Of a stretch of DNA of 64,000 bases, positions 40,641 to 48,864 are shown one piece after another. This stretch comes from an uncultured Pseudomonadales bacterium. Lineage in GTDB: Bacteria; Pseudomonadota; Gammaproteobacteria; Pseudomonadales; Azotimanducaceae. Every line of letters starts with the position of its first letter. Positions within the stretch are counted from its first letter, which is position 1. The position numbers were made by a program, and so were the translations under genes. Location of the stretch: the NCBI GenBank assembly GCA_951813515.1, contig OX638346.1, positions 4,147,617 through 4,211,616 on the forward strand, read 5' to 3'. The notes under the pieces are model-generated. The model did not search any database and was not told where the DNA came from. It saw nothing but the letters and a program-made list of their open reading frames with translations.

Positions 40641-43297
40641 GCCGGCTTCCCGACACGGCGGAACTGCGACACCGCATCAGCCTGGCCGACGCCGCCCTGG
40701 CCGACCGGTTCTGGTCTGGTGAGGATGTCGATATGCTCGTCGCCGAGCGAGCGCGGTTCATCGACGGCTTTCTGGCGGAAATCTGGCAACACTGGTTCGA
40801 GTATCGCAGCGACATCGCGCTTCTCGCGCTGGGCGGCTATGGTCGGGGCGAACTGCATCCGCAATCCGATATCGATCTCCTGGTTCTCGTCAACCGCTCC
40901 CGAACCGGCAGCGAGGAAATCGCGGCTTTCGTGCGCTTCCTGTGGGATTTGAAGCTCGACATCGGGCACAGCGTGCGCACGGTGCGCGATTGCGTACGGG
41001 AAGCCGCGCGCGACATCACGGTCATCACTTCGCTGTACGAACGCCGGCGGCTGACCGGGTCCGCAATCCTCTGTGGCAAGCTCGACCGTGCCCTGGGCAG
41101 GAGGCGGATCTGGCCGAGCCGCGCGTTCTTTGCCGCCAAGCGCAACGAGCAGGCGCAACGACACGCGCAATTCGACGATGTCGAGTACAACCTCGAACCC
41201 AATATCAAGGGCGGCCCGGGAGGCCTGCGAGACATCCAGACCATAGGCTGGATCACCGAGCGGCACCTCGGCACGTCTCACTTGAGCGAACTCACGCGAC
41301 ACGGCTACCTCACGCCGCAGGAGCGCACCTGGCTGGTCGACGGTCGCCGATTCCTGTTCAAGGTGCGTTTCGGGCTGCATCTCGTCGCGGGACGCAAGGA
41401 GGACCGGCTGCTGTTCGACCACCAGCGCGCCCTGGCGCAGCGTTTCGGCTATCGCGACTCCGACGCGCAGCTCGCCGTGGAACAGTTCATGCACGACTAC
41501 TACCGGCACGTACTGGCGCTGCGGGAGGTCAACGACATGCTGCTGCAGCACTTCGACGAAGCGATTCTGCGCGCCAGGGAACGTCCGCGCGTCGAACAGA
41601 TCAACGCGCGGTTCCAGTTGCGCAACCACTACCTGGAAACCACCTCACCGCAGGTGTTTCGGGAAGACCCCGCCGCACTGATAGAAGTGTTCCTCATCAT
41701 CGCCAATCGGCCGGACATCGCCGGGGTCCGCGCGGAGACCGTGCGTTGCATTCGCGACAACCTGGAACTCATCGACGACGACTTTCACCGCAACGCCAAG
41801 GCGACGGCCTATTTCCTGGAACTTCTCCGGTCGCCGAACGCGCAACTTTCCCGAATGCGGCGCTACGGCGTGCTCGCTCGCTATATCCCCGAGTTCGGGC
41901 GGATCGTGGGCCAGATGCAGCACGATCTGTTCCACATCTATACCGTCGACGCGCATACGATCATGGTGACCGAAAATCTCCGACGCCTGCGCGACGGCTC
42001 CACCGCTGAACGCTTTCCCCTGGCGACGCAATGCGCGCAAGACGTGCCGAAGGTCGAACTGCTTTACCTTGCGGGACTGTTTCACGACATCAGCAAGGGC
42101 CGGGGCGGAGACCACTCGGAACTCGGCGCGCTCGACGCCATCGCATTCTGCCAGCGCCACGGCCTCCCCCCCGACGACACCGAACTGGTGGGATGGCTGG
42201 TGCGTGACCACCTGGTCATGTCCACGACCGCGCAGCGCGAGGACATCTACGATGCCGTCGTCGTCGAGGCGTTCGCCGAACGCGTCGGGACGCAGGCGCG
42301 ACTGGACTACCTGTACGCGCTCACGGTAGCGGACATCACGGCCACCAATCCGAGCCTGTGGAACAGTTGGCGCGCCACCCTCATGAATCAGCTCTACGTC
42401 GAGACGCGCCTCGCGCTGGCTCCCGGCGAGACCCCGCAACCAGAAGACCGCGTTGCCACACGCACGGCGAGGGCCCTTGAGACACTGGCGCAGCGCGGCA
42501 TCGCGCGTGACGAGGCCCTGGCGCTCTGGGACGATCCAACCAACGAGTTCTTTCTGCGTCACACGGCGATGCAGATCGCCGACATCACCGCCGCGATGTA
42601 CCACCACGACGTGCTCTCGGGTCCGCTGGTGTTGCTCCTTGATCTGCATGCACCGGGCAGGGAAGAAGGCGTGACGGAAGTGTTCGTCTACACCCCCGAT
42701 CGCCCCAGGCTGTTCGCCGCCAGCGCCGTCGCATTGGACCAGTTGAACCTGCAGGTCCACGACGCCAGCATCAACACCAGCGCCGGCGGGTTGTGCTTCA
42801 ACTCCTACATCGTGCTGGACGAAGACGGCCGGTCACTGCAACAGGATGACGCGCGCCGAGGGCGCATCCGCGAGGTCTTGGCCAGCGCCCTGGCGAATCC
42901 GAATCCAGTTGACGGAGCGCCGACGCGGCATGTATCGAGGCGACTGAAACAGTTCGTCACGCCGACCGAGGCAACCATGAGCACGGCGCCGGACTGGGAC
43001 CACAGCGTGCTCAAGGTCGTAACGTCCGATCGACCAGGCCTGCTGGCCCGCCTCGGCCTCTTGCTCGTCGAACTCGGCATCTCGGTACAGCGCGCGCACA
43101 TCACCACGCTGGGCGAGCGGGTCGAGGACATGTTCCATATCGCCAAGGTCCCGGATCCGGCGCACGCCGAACGCATCTGCGCCGCGATCCGCGACCGCCT
43201 CGACACCGCGCATGGCGCCCTCAGCCCCGCGCATCAAGACGCAGTCGGTGTTCACGAACGGGTCCACGAACAGGACCAGCGGCGCGGGAACGCCTGA
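40637..43297 (+). CDS. glnD: Bifunctional uridylyltransferase/uridylyl-removing enzyme GlnD
   Basis: 886 residues. GlnD senses glutamine and adds or removes UMP on PII proteins. The nucleotidyltransferase motif GGYGRGELHPQSDIDLL is at about 67-83. The HD hydrolase domain has GLFHDISKGRGGDHSELG near 478. Two ACT domains close the protein (VFVYTPDRPRLFAASAVALD; then VVTSDRPGLLARLGLLL). The start is TTG 40637, overlapping the map TGA (TTGA); no better start lies nearby. dapC overlaps at the stop. Confidence 0.96.
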   Translation: MSRLPDTAELRHRISLADAALADRFWSGEDVDMLVAERARFIDGFLAEIWQHWFEYRSDIALLALGGYGRGELHPQSDIDLLVLVNRSRTGSEEIAAFVRFLWDLKLDIGHSVRTVRDCVREAARDITVITSLYERRRLTGSAILCGKLDRALGRRRIWPSRAFFAAKRNEQAQRHAQFDDVEYNLEPNIKGGPGGLRDIQTIGWITERHLGTSHLSELTRHGYLTPQERTWLVDGRRFLFKVRFGLHLVAGRKEDRLLFDHQRALAQRFGYRDSDAQLAVEQFMHDYYRHVLALREVNDMLLQHFDEAILRARERPRVEQINARFQLRNHYLETTSPQVFREDPAALIEVFLIIANRPDIAGVRAETVRCIRDNLELIDDDFHRNAKATAYFLELLRSPNAQLSRMRRYGVLARYIPEFGRIVGQMQHDLFHIYTVDAHTIMVTENLRRLRDGSTAERFPLATQCAQDVPKVELLYLAGLFHDISKGRGGDHSELGALDAIAFCQRHGLPPDDTELVGWLVRDHLVMSTTAQREDIYDAVVVEAFAERVGTQARLDYLYALTVADITATNPSLWNSWRATLMNQLYVETRLALAPGETPQPEDRVATRTARALETLAQRGIARDEALALWDDPTNEFFLRHTAMQIADITAAMYHHDVLSGPLVLLLDLHAPGREEGVTEVFVYTPDRPRLFAASAVALDQLNLQVHDASINTSAGGLCFNSYIVLDEDGRSLQQDDARRGRIREVLASALANPNPVDGAPTRHVSRRLKQFVTPTEATMSTAPDWDHSVLKVVTSDRPGLLARLGLLLVELGISVQRAHITTLGERVEDMFHIAKVPDPAHAERICAAIRDRLDTAHGALSPAHQDAVGVHERVHEQDQRRGNA

Positions 43298-44493
43298 TGA
43301 ACCCACATCTCGACGCCCTGCAGGCGTATCCCTTCGAACGCCTGGACGTGTTGAAGGCCGGCATCAAGCCACCGGCGGGAACTACGCACCTGCCCCTCTA
43401 CATCGGCGAGCCGAAGCACGCACCCCCTGCCTTCGTCATCGAGTCCCTGCGCGATACGAACGTCCTCGCCTCGGGGCTCGGCGCTTATCCACCGACCCGG
43501 GGAGGCGGTGCGTTGCGCGCCGCGGTATCGGAATGGTTCGCGCGCCGCTATGGCGCCCGTGTCGACGGGGAGCGACAGATCCTGCCCGTCAACGGCACCC
43601 GCGAGGCTCTCTTCTCCTTCGCCCAGGCGGTTCTATCGGGAAGGAACTCCGCGCGGGTCGTCATGCCCAATCCGTTCTACCAGATATACGAGGGCGCAGC
43701 CCTGCTACGCGGCGCCGTGCCCTGCTACGCGCCTTGCGCGCCGAGCGGCAACCCGGATTTCGATCGCACCGACGACGCCACGTGGCGCGCCACGGAACTC
43801 GTCTACATTTGCTCGCCCGGGAATCCGACGGGCGCCGTCATCCCGGAAAGCGAACTGAAAAAACTGATCGAGCGCGCCCATCGTTTCGACTTCGTCATCG
43901 CCTCTGACGAGTGTTATTCCGAAATCTATCGGGACGACGCCGCGCCCCCGGTCGGACTGCTGCAGGCCGCCGCCGCCATGGGCAATGACACGTTCCAGCG
44001 ATGCGTGGTCTTCAACAGCCTGTCGAAGCGATCGAACCTGCCGGGACTGCGTTCGGGATTCGCAGCCGGAGATGCCGACATCATCGAACGCTACTACCTC
44101 TATCGCACGTATCACGGCTGCGCCATGCCGGAGCATGTGCAGGTCGCCAGCGCGCTCGCGTGGGGAGACGAAGACCATGTCCGCGCAAACCGCGCCCGCT
44201 ACCGGAAAAAGTTCGAGGTCACGCAGCCCATCCTCGCCGAGGCGATGGACGTGGACACGCCCGAAGCGTCGTTCTACCTGTGGCCGCGAACCCCGGTGGA
44301 CGACGAGACCTTCGCGCGAGAACTCTACGCAGCCGAGAACATCACCGTCATGCCAGGCAGCTATCTCGGGCGCCGCCACGACGGGGTCAATGCCGGCGAG
44401 AACCGCATTCGAATCGCCCTCGTCGACGACCTCGCGACATGCGCCCAGGCGGTGCAGCGGATTCGGGACTTCGCGCTTACGCTGACCCGCTAG
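43297..44493 (+). CDS. dapC: Succinyldiaminopimelate transaminase
   Basis: 398 residues, fold type I PLP enzyme. It converts N-succinyl-2-amino-6-ketopimelate to N-succinyl-DAP. The PLP lysine lies in NSLSKRSNLPGLRSGF (about residue 243); YICSPGNPTGAVI and the terminal Arg region ENRIRIALV are in place. glnD-dapC-dapD-dapE is the Pseudomonas-type order, which supports DapC over generic aminotransferases. It overlaps glnD by 1 nt. Confidence 0.93.
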   Translation: MNPHLDALQAYPFERLDVLKAGIKPPAGTTHLPLYIGEPKHAPPAFVIESLRDTNVLASGLGAYPPTRGGGALRAAVSEWFARRYGARVDGERQILPVNGTREALFSFAQAVLSGRNSARVVMPNPFYQIYEGAALLRGAVPCYAPCAPSGNPDFDRTDDATWRATELVYICSPGNPTGAVIPESELKKLIERAHRFDFVIASDECYSEIYRDDAAPPVGLLQAAAAMGNDTFQRCVVFNSLSKRSNLPGLRSGFAAGDADIIERYYLYRTYHGCAMPEHVQVASALAWGDEDHVRANRARYRKKFEVTQPILAEAMDVDTPEASFYLWPRTPVDDETFARELYAAENITVMPGSYLGRRHDGVNAGENRIRIALVDDLATCAQAVQRIRDFALTLTR

Positions 44494-44560
44494 CCATGAA
44501 ATCCGTCACCCTACGGGTGCCGTGCTTCACCCCCGCCCAAGCCCACCTACCACTCCGTCG
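44491..44560 (+). repeat. Family A dispersed repeat, copy 3, starting at the dapC stop codon
   Basis: The unit begins with the dapC TAG (TAGCCATGAAATCCGTC). It has hairpin ACCCTACGGGT in place of the GGCGGC version, then TTCACCCCCGCCCA and GCCCACCTACCACTCCGTCGA. It is followed by a 35-bp link containing TTGCGCCTAACGCCGCAA before copy 4. Confidence 0.78.
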
Positions 44561-44595
44561 ATCTTGCGCCTAACGCCGCAAGGCCGACAGACTGT

Positions 44596-44665
44596 TAGCG
44601 CCATGAAATCCGTCACCCCGCAGGTGCCGTGCTTCACTCCCGCCCAGACGCCCAGAGTCCACCGA
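44596..44665 (+). repeat. Family A dispersed repeat, copy 4
   Basis: The unit begins TAGCGCCATGAAATCCGTC, has hairpin ACCCCGCAGGT, then TTCACTCCCGCCCAGA and a diverged right end (CCAGAGTCCACCGAT). The preceding ACTGT matches the right end of copy 2, so copies 3 and 4 look like a tandem array. With the link they fill most of the 219-bp dapC-dapD gap. Confidence 0.75.
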
Positions 44666-44712
44666 TCAAGCTACACTAGCGGCCCACGGCTCAAGCCAAG
44701 GCAACGCAATAC

Positions 44713-45729
44713 ATGAGCGACTATTTCAGTTTTGCACTGGGCTCAAGCACCAGGAACTCAAGCGGGGACATACTCGATACCTGGTTTCCGCTGCCACTCC
44801 GACAACCATCAGGCAACGCGGCCGAAGCGGCGCGGCGGGTCGGCAACCATGAAAGTGCCAGTCCCGAAGAGGCGACCCTGATCGCCGACGCCCTCGACGC
44901 CGACGGGCAGGCCGCCGGGGCGAAGGCCTACCGCATGCTTGCGGAAATTGACCAGCCATTGACGGCCGTGGCTCTCGAGACGGACGGCGACATCACTTCC
45001 GCGCCTGAGGCGTACCTCAAGCTACACCTGCTGTCGCACCGCCTCGCACTTCCCAACACCTTGAACTTGAACGGTATTTTTGAACACTTGCCTACGGTCG
45101 CCTGGACCAGCCAGGGTCCCGTCGACCCGGCGGAGGTGCCGGCGCGACTGGTGGCCGCCCGCGCCGCGCGCGAGCACCTGACGGTCTTCGCCGTGGACAA
45201 GTTTCCGCGCATGACGGACTACGTGATTCCTTCGGGAGTGCGCATTGCGGATTCGAGCCGCGTCCGGCTCGGCGCCTATCTCGGCGACGGCACCACGGTC
45301 ATGCACGAGGGTCAGATCAATTTCAACGCGGGGGCCCTCGGTCCGAACATGGTCGAGGGGCGCATTTCCCAGGGCGTAACTGTCGGCGCGGACAGCGACC
45401 TGGGCGGCAGCGCCAGCACCATGGGAACGCTTTCGGGCGGCGGCGAGATCGTGATTTCCATCGGTGAAAAATGCCTGGTCGGCGCCAACGCGGGCTGCGG
45501 CATACCGCTCGGCGACCGCTGCACCATCGAAGCCGGTCTCTACATCACGGCCGGCACCGTCGTTCAGGTGCTCGACGAGTCGGGTGCCGCAGTCGGCACG
45601 GTCAAGGCGCGCGACCTCGCCGGACAGGACGACATGCTGTTCATCCGTCACAGCCAGACCGGCACGGTCCAGTGCCGCACCAACCGGCGCGCGATCGAAC
45701 TGAATACACGCCTGCATGCGCACAACTGA
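44713..45729 (+). CDS. dapD: Tetrahydrodipicolinate N-succinyltransferase (long, Pseudomonas-type)
   Basis: 338 residues. DapD succinylates tetrahydrodipicolinate, the branch point to DAP and lysine. The length and the order (alpha/beta N-domain, then left-handed beta helix) match the long DapD class. Motifs include FPRMTDYVIPSGVRIAD, GTTVMHEGQINFNAG, MVEGRISQGV and VGANAGCGIPLGDRC. Start ATG 44713 follows the family A array. Its end overlaps dapE by 14 nt. Confidence 0.95.
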   Translation: MSDYFSFALGSSTRNSSGDILDTWFPLPLRQPSGNAAEAARRVGNHESASPEEATLIADALDADGQAAGAKAYRMLAEIDQPLTAVALETDGDITSAPEAYLKLHLLSHRLALPNTLNLNGIFEHLPTVAWTSQGPVDPAEVPARLVAARAAREHLTVFAVDKFPRMTDYVIPSGVRIADSSRVRLGAYLGDGTTVMHEGQINFNAGALGPNMVEGRISQGVTVGADSDLGGSASTMGTLSGGGEIVISIGEKCLVGANAGCGIPLGDRCTIEAGLYITAGTVVQVLDESGAAVGTVKARDLAGQDDMLFIRHSQTGTVQCRTNRRAIELNTRLHAHN

Positions 45730-46858
45730 CGGCGCAGTCCTGGCGCTGACCCGGAAGCTGGTCGCGCGCGCCTCGGTGACGCCCGACGACGGCGGATGCC
45801 AGGACTTGATGGTGGACCACCTCGCGCCCCTCGGCTTCGCGGTGAAGCGCCTGGCCTTCGGCGATGTGCGGAACTTCTGGGCGCGCCGCGGAACGAACGG
45901 CCCGCTGTTCGTTTTCGCCGGACACACCGATGTCGTGCCGACCGGACCGCTCGACGCCTGGGCATCGCCACCCTTCGTCCCCGAGATTCGCGACGGCCAT
46001 CTGTACGGCAGGGGCACCGCCGACATGAAGTCGAGCCTGGCGGCGATGCTTGTTGCGGTGCGCCGGTTCCTCCGCAACCACGATGGTCACACCGGCTCGA
46101 TCGGTTTCCTCATCACGAGCGACGAGGAAGGACCTGCAATAGACGGCACGGCCAGGGTCATGCAATGGCTGCAGGAACGGGACACGGCCATCGACTATTG
46201 CCTGGTCGGCGAACCGTCTTCCCGCGAACGCATCGGAGATGTCGTGCGCGTCGGCCGTCGTGGTTCCCTCAGCGCGTCGCTCACCGTGAAGGGCGTTCAG
46301 GGCCATGTTGCCTACCCCGAAGCAGCGTCGAACCCGATTCACAGCGTCCTTGGCGCCCTGCATGACCTGGCGCGGCGCGAGTGGGATCAGGGCAACGCCT
46401 TCTTTCCGCCCACCAGCTTTCAGATTTCCAATATCAATGCGGGCACCGGCGCGTCGAACGTGATCCCCGGCGAGCTGACCGCGCAGTTCAACTTTCGCTT
46501 CAACACCGAGCAGACTGCCGACGGGTTGCGCGCCCAGGCGCACGCGGCACTCGAGGCCTCCGGCGCAGAGTTCGAGCTTGCGTGGGCGACGCCGGGTCAA
46601 CCTTTCCTTACGCGCCCCGGACGCCTGACGCAGGCTGTGCTGGACGCGGTGCGTGACATCGCGGGCCTGACCGTCGAGACATCCACCGGCGGCGGCACGT
46701 CGGACGGCCGTTTCATCGCGCCCGCCGGCGCAGAGGTGGTTGAACTCGGCCCCGTCAACGCCACCATCCACAAGGTCGACGAGAACGTTGCCGTCGCCGA
46801 CCTTGAATCCCTTGCGCGCATGTACGAACGCGTACTGGAGAACCTGCTCGCCGGCTGA
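45716..46858 (+). CDS. dapE: Succinyl-diaminopimelate desuccinylase
   Basis: 380 residues, M20 metallopeptidase. It releases succinate to give LL-DAP for lysine and peptidoglycan. Zinc ligands and catalytic acids: FAGHTDVVPTGP, GRGTADMKSSLAAM, ITSDEEGPA, and the late His in NATIHKVDENV. The dimerisation lid lies between. It completes dapC-dapD-dapE; a family B repeat begins 24 nt after its stop. Confidence 0.97.
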   Translation: MRTTDGAVLALTRKLVARASVTPDDGGCQDLMVDHLAPLGFAVKRLAFGDVRNFWARRGTNGPLFVFAGHTDVVPTGPLDAWASPPFVPEIRDGHLYGRGTADMKSSLAAMLVAVRRFLRNHDGHTGSIGFLITSDEEGPAIDGTARVMQWLQERDTAIDYCLVGEPSSRERIGDVVRVGRRGSLSASLTVKGVQGHVAYPEAASNPIHSVLGALHDLARREWDQGNAFFPPTSFQISNINAGTGASNVIPGELTAQFNFRFNTEQTADGLRAQAHAALEASGAEFELAWATPGQPFLTRPGRLTQAVLDAVRDIAGLTVETSTGGGTSDGRFIAPAGAEVVELGPVNATIHKVDENVAVADLESLARMYERVLENLLAG

Positions 46859-46882
46859 ACATCGGCCCGTCGAGTCATGTGA

Positions 46883-47124
46883 TGCCCCACAGTTGTCGCC
46901 TTCGATGAAAGTGCCCCACAGCCATCGCCTTCGGCTCCGCCTGTGGCCCGGCCCCGCTCGTCGATCATGGAACAGCCGCCCCCGGTCGCTGGCGCTCCCG
47001 GACACGTTCGTTCCATGAAAGTGCCCCACAGCCATCGCCTTCGGCTCCGCCTGTGGCCCGGCCCCGCTCGTCGATCATGGAACAGCCGCCCCCGGTCGCT
47101 GGCGCTCCCGGACACGTTCGTTCC
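46883..47124 (+). repeat. Family B repeat: truncated copy and two identical 110-bp tandem units before gspN
   Basis: Units 46905-47014 and 47015-47124 appear identical base for base. Each begins ATGAAAGTGCCCCACAGCC, contains CCTGTGGCCCGGCCCCGCTCG and GGTCGCTGGCGCTCCCGG, and ends GTTCGTTCC. A degraded 22-bp start of another unit (GCCCCACAGTTGTCGCCTTCG) precedes them. The next ATGAAAGT is the gspN start itself. A diverged copy lies between lpxA and lpxB. Confidence 0.9.
46905..47018 (+). CDS. Repeat-derived 37-codon frame, unit 1
   Basis: The frame begins at the unit's ATG and reads MKVPHSHRLRLRLW to a TGA at 47016-47018, which overlaps the ATG of the next unit (ATGA). The peptide would be strongly basic with no recognised domain. 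It may act only as a translated leader. Expression is not shown by sequence alone. Confidence 0.3.
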   Translation: MKVPHSHRLRLRLWPGPARRSWNSRPRSLALPDTFVP

Positions 47125-47128
47125 ATGA
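47015..47128 (+). CDS. Repeat-derived 37-codon frame, unit 2, overlapping the gspN start
   Basis: This is identical to the first unit's frame. Its TGA at 47126-47128 overlaps the gspN ATG at 47125 (ATGA), the same geometry as between genuine coupled genes elsewhere in the window. If translated it would deliver ribosomes to gspN. Confidence 0.3.
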   Translation: MKVPHSHRLRLRLWPGPARRSWNSRPRSLALPDTFVP

Positions 47129-47853
47129 AAGTCTTCTACGTGCTGGTAGGAGTCCTGGCCCTCGTCGCCTGCGTCGGGTACATGGCGCCGGCGACGCTCC
47201 TGCCGGCGGTGCTCGGTGACGAAGGGCCGATCCGGCTCACGCAGGCGCGGGGGCGCATCTGGGACGGCACGGCTGCGGTCGGATACCAGGGCCACGCGCT
47301 CGGGTCGCTCGCCTGGCAGTTCGATGCGGCCGCACTTCTGCGCGGTGAAACGAAGGTCGACTGGCGATTGGCCAGCACGGGGCACAGGCTGTCGGGGAGC
47401 GCGCGCATCGGGTTCACGGGACTGCAATGCACCGCCGCGGGCACCGTTCTCGGCGAGACCATGCGCCGCATCCTGGCGCCCTATTGGATAGAGGCTGCGG
47501 GCGACATCGGTATCGAACACATCGATGCGACCGTCACCTACCGCCCGTCTCTCGAGAGTCTCGTCGGCGAACTGTCCTGGAACGGCGGCAAGGTGCGCTA
47601 TCGCCTTGCCGGCGAGCACTCTTCCATCGTCCTGCCGCCACTCACCGGAGTACTCGAGTCCGTCGATGCGGATCCGACCCTCGTCGTGTTCGCACAGGGC
47701 GTTGACGCCCCGATCCTGCACGTTCGCCTCGGCACGGACGGCTGGCTCACGATTGGCGTAACGAAAAAGTTGACGAAAATGGCGGGATTTCCGTGGCCGG
47801 GAGACGAACCCGATCACGCAATCGTCATAGATGTGAGCGAGCGTCTGATTTAA
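47125..47853 (+). CDS. gspN: Type II secretion protein N
   Basis: 242 residues. An N-terminal membrane helix (FYVLVGVLALVACVGYMAPATLL) leads to a periplasmic domain with the family pattern LTQARGRIWDGTAAV and LAWQFDAAALLRGETKVDWRL. GspN is an accessory component of the type II secretion system in the inner membrane. The open frame begins inside the repeat; ATG 47125 is chosen because the hydrophobic start begins there. It precedes gspC and gspD on the same strand. Confidence 0.85.
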   Translation: MKVFYVLVGVLALVACVGYMAPATLLPAVLGDEGPIRLTQARGRIWDGTAAVGYQGHALGSLAWQFDAAALLRGETKVDWRLASTGHRLSGSARIGFTGLQCTAAGTVLGETMRRILAPYWIEAAGDIGIEHIDATVTYRPSLESLVGELSWNGGKVRYRLAGEHSSIVLPPLTGVLESVDADPTLVVFAQGVDAPILHVRLGTDGWLTIGVTKKLTKMAGFPWPGDEPDHAIVIDVSERLI

Positions 47854-47926
47854 CCTCGGCCTTGATGGAAGATTGCGCCCGCGCGCACCGGCGACGTTTC
47901 GCCGCTGAGAGTGCGCGGGCGGCGGG

Positions 47927-48856
47927 ATGCTGAAGACCGAAATGCTCAACCCTTCGACCGCACTACTCGTGACCGCGCGGGTGATTGTCATCGGCGCCCT
48001 CGCCGCGACCCTGGCCAGGGCGATCTGGTCGTTCGCTCTCGGTCCCGAACCCGCCCAATTCGTCGAATCGACCGGTACGGAAGATCGACCAGAGCAGTAC
48101 GTCATGGATATCGAAGAGGTGGCTGCACTCAACCTGTTCGGCACGCCGCAAACGGGCGCGGGCGGCCTCGACGTCGATGCCGCGCCGGACACCGAGCTGG
48201 ATCTCAAGCTGCTAGGCATCTTCCTGGCGAGCCAGCCCGAAGCGTCTGTCGCCATCATCGGCTCCCGCGGTGACCCTGGCGGGGCCTACGGCGTTGGCGA
48301 TGCGATCCTCGGCAGTGCAAGACTCAAGGAGATTCACGAGGATGTAGTCCTGATCAGCCGCGCCGGCATCATGGAAGCCCTTCGTTTCGACGACGATCCC
48401 CCGCTGGCTGTGAACCGCGGGCCGCTCACCACCTACCAGGACCGGGAGTACCTACCGGAGGAGCCACTGGCGGCGGTGCATCCCGGGGCCACCGTGCCGA
48501 ACGAACTCGAGGAGTCCATAGAACTGTTCCGCAACCGGCTTGAACAGGACCCCGACGGGACGCTTCGGGCCGTCGGACTCGAACCCGTTTCCATCAACGG
48601 CGACACGGGATACCGCATCGGCCAACACGCGGGTTCCCGCCAATTGGGGCGCACGGGCCTGCAACCCGGCGATACCATCATATCGATCGACGGGCAGCCC
48701 ATAGGCGACATCCGGCAGAGTCCCGAGGCGTTCGGCAACGTGCTCGCCAAGGGTTCGGCTCGGCTCGAGATTCAGCGCGGAGAACGCCGGTTCTTTGTGA
48801 CAACATCGATTGCGACACTCGTTGCCCTCGCCGCGACAGAGCGCGAACCAGCCTGA
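47927..48856 (+). CDS. gspC: Type II secretion protein C
   Basis: 309 residues. One inner-membrane helix (about residues 14-37) is followed by the homology region (ALNLFGTPQTG, then LDLKLLGIFLAS), which contacts the secretin, and a C-terminal PDZ domain (TGLQPGDTIISIDGQPI). GspC links the inner-membrane platform to GspD, encoded 8 nt downstream. A second ATG at 47942 is an alternative start. Confidence 0.93.
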   Translation: MLKTEMLNPSTALLVTARVIVIGALAATLARAIWSFALGPEPAQFVESTGTEDRPEQYVMDIEEVAALNLFGTPQTGAGGLDVDAAPDTELDLKLLGIFLASQPEASVAIIGSRGDPGGAYGVGDAILGSARLKEIHEDVVLISRAGIMEALRFDDDPPLAVNRGPLTTYQDREYLPEEPLAAVHPGATVPNELEESIELFRNRLEQDPDGTLRAVGLEPVSINGDTGYRIGQHAGSRQLGRTGLQPGDTIISIDGQPIGDIRQSPEAFGNVLAKGSARLEIQRGERRFFVTTSIATLVALAATEREPA

Positions 48857-48864
48857 GCGAAGCC

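Noticed and set aside
46883-47124. Tandem repeats as a CRISPR array
   Set aside because: Units are directly joined with no unique spacers, and no cas genes are nearby.
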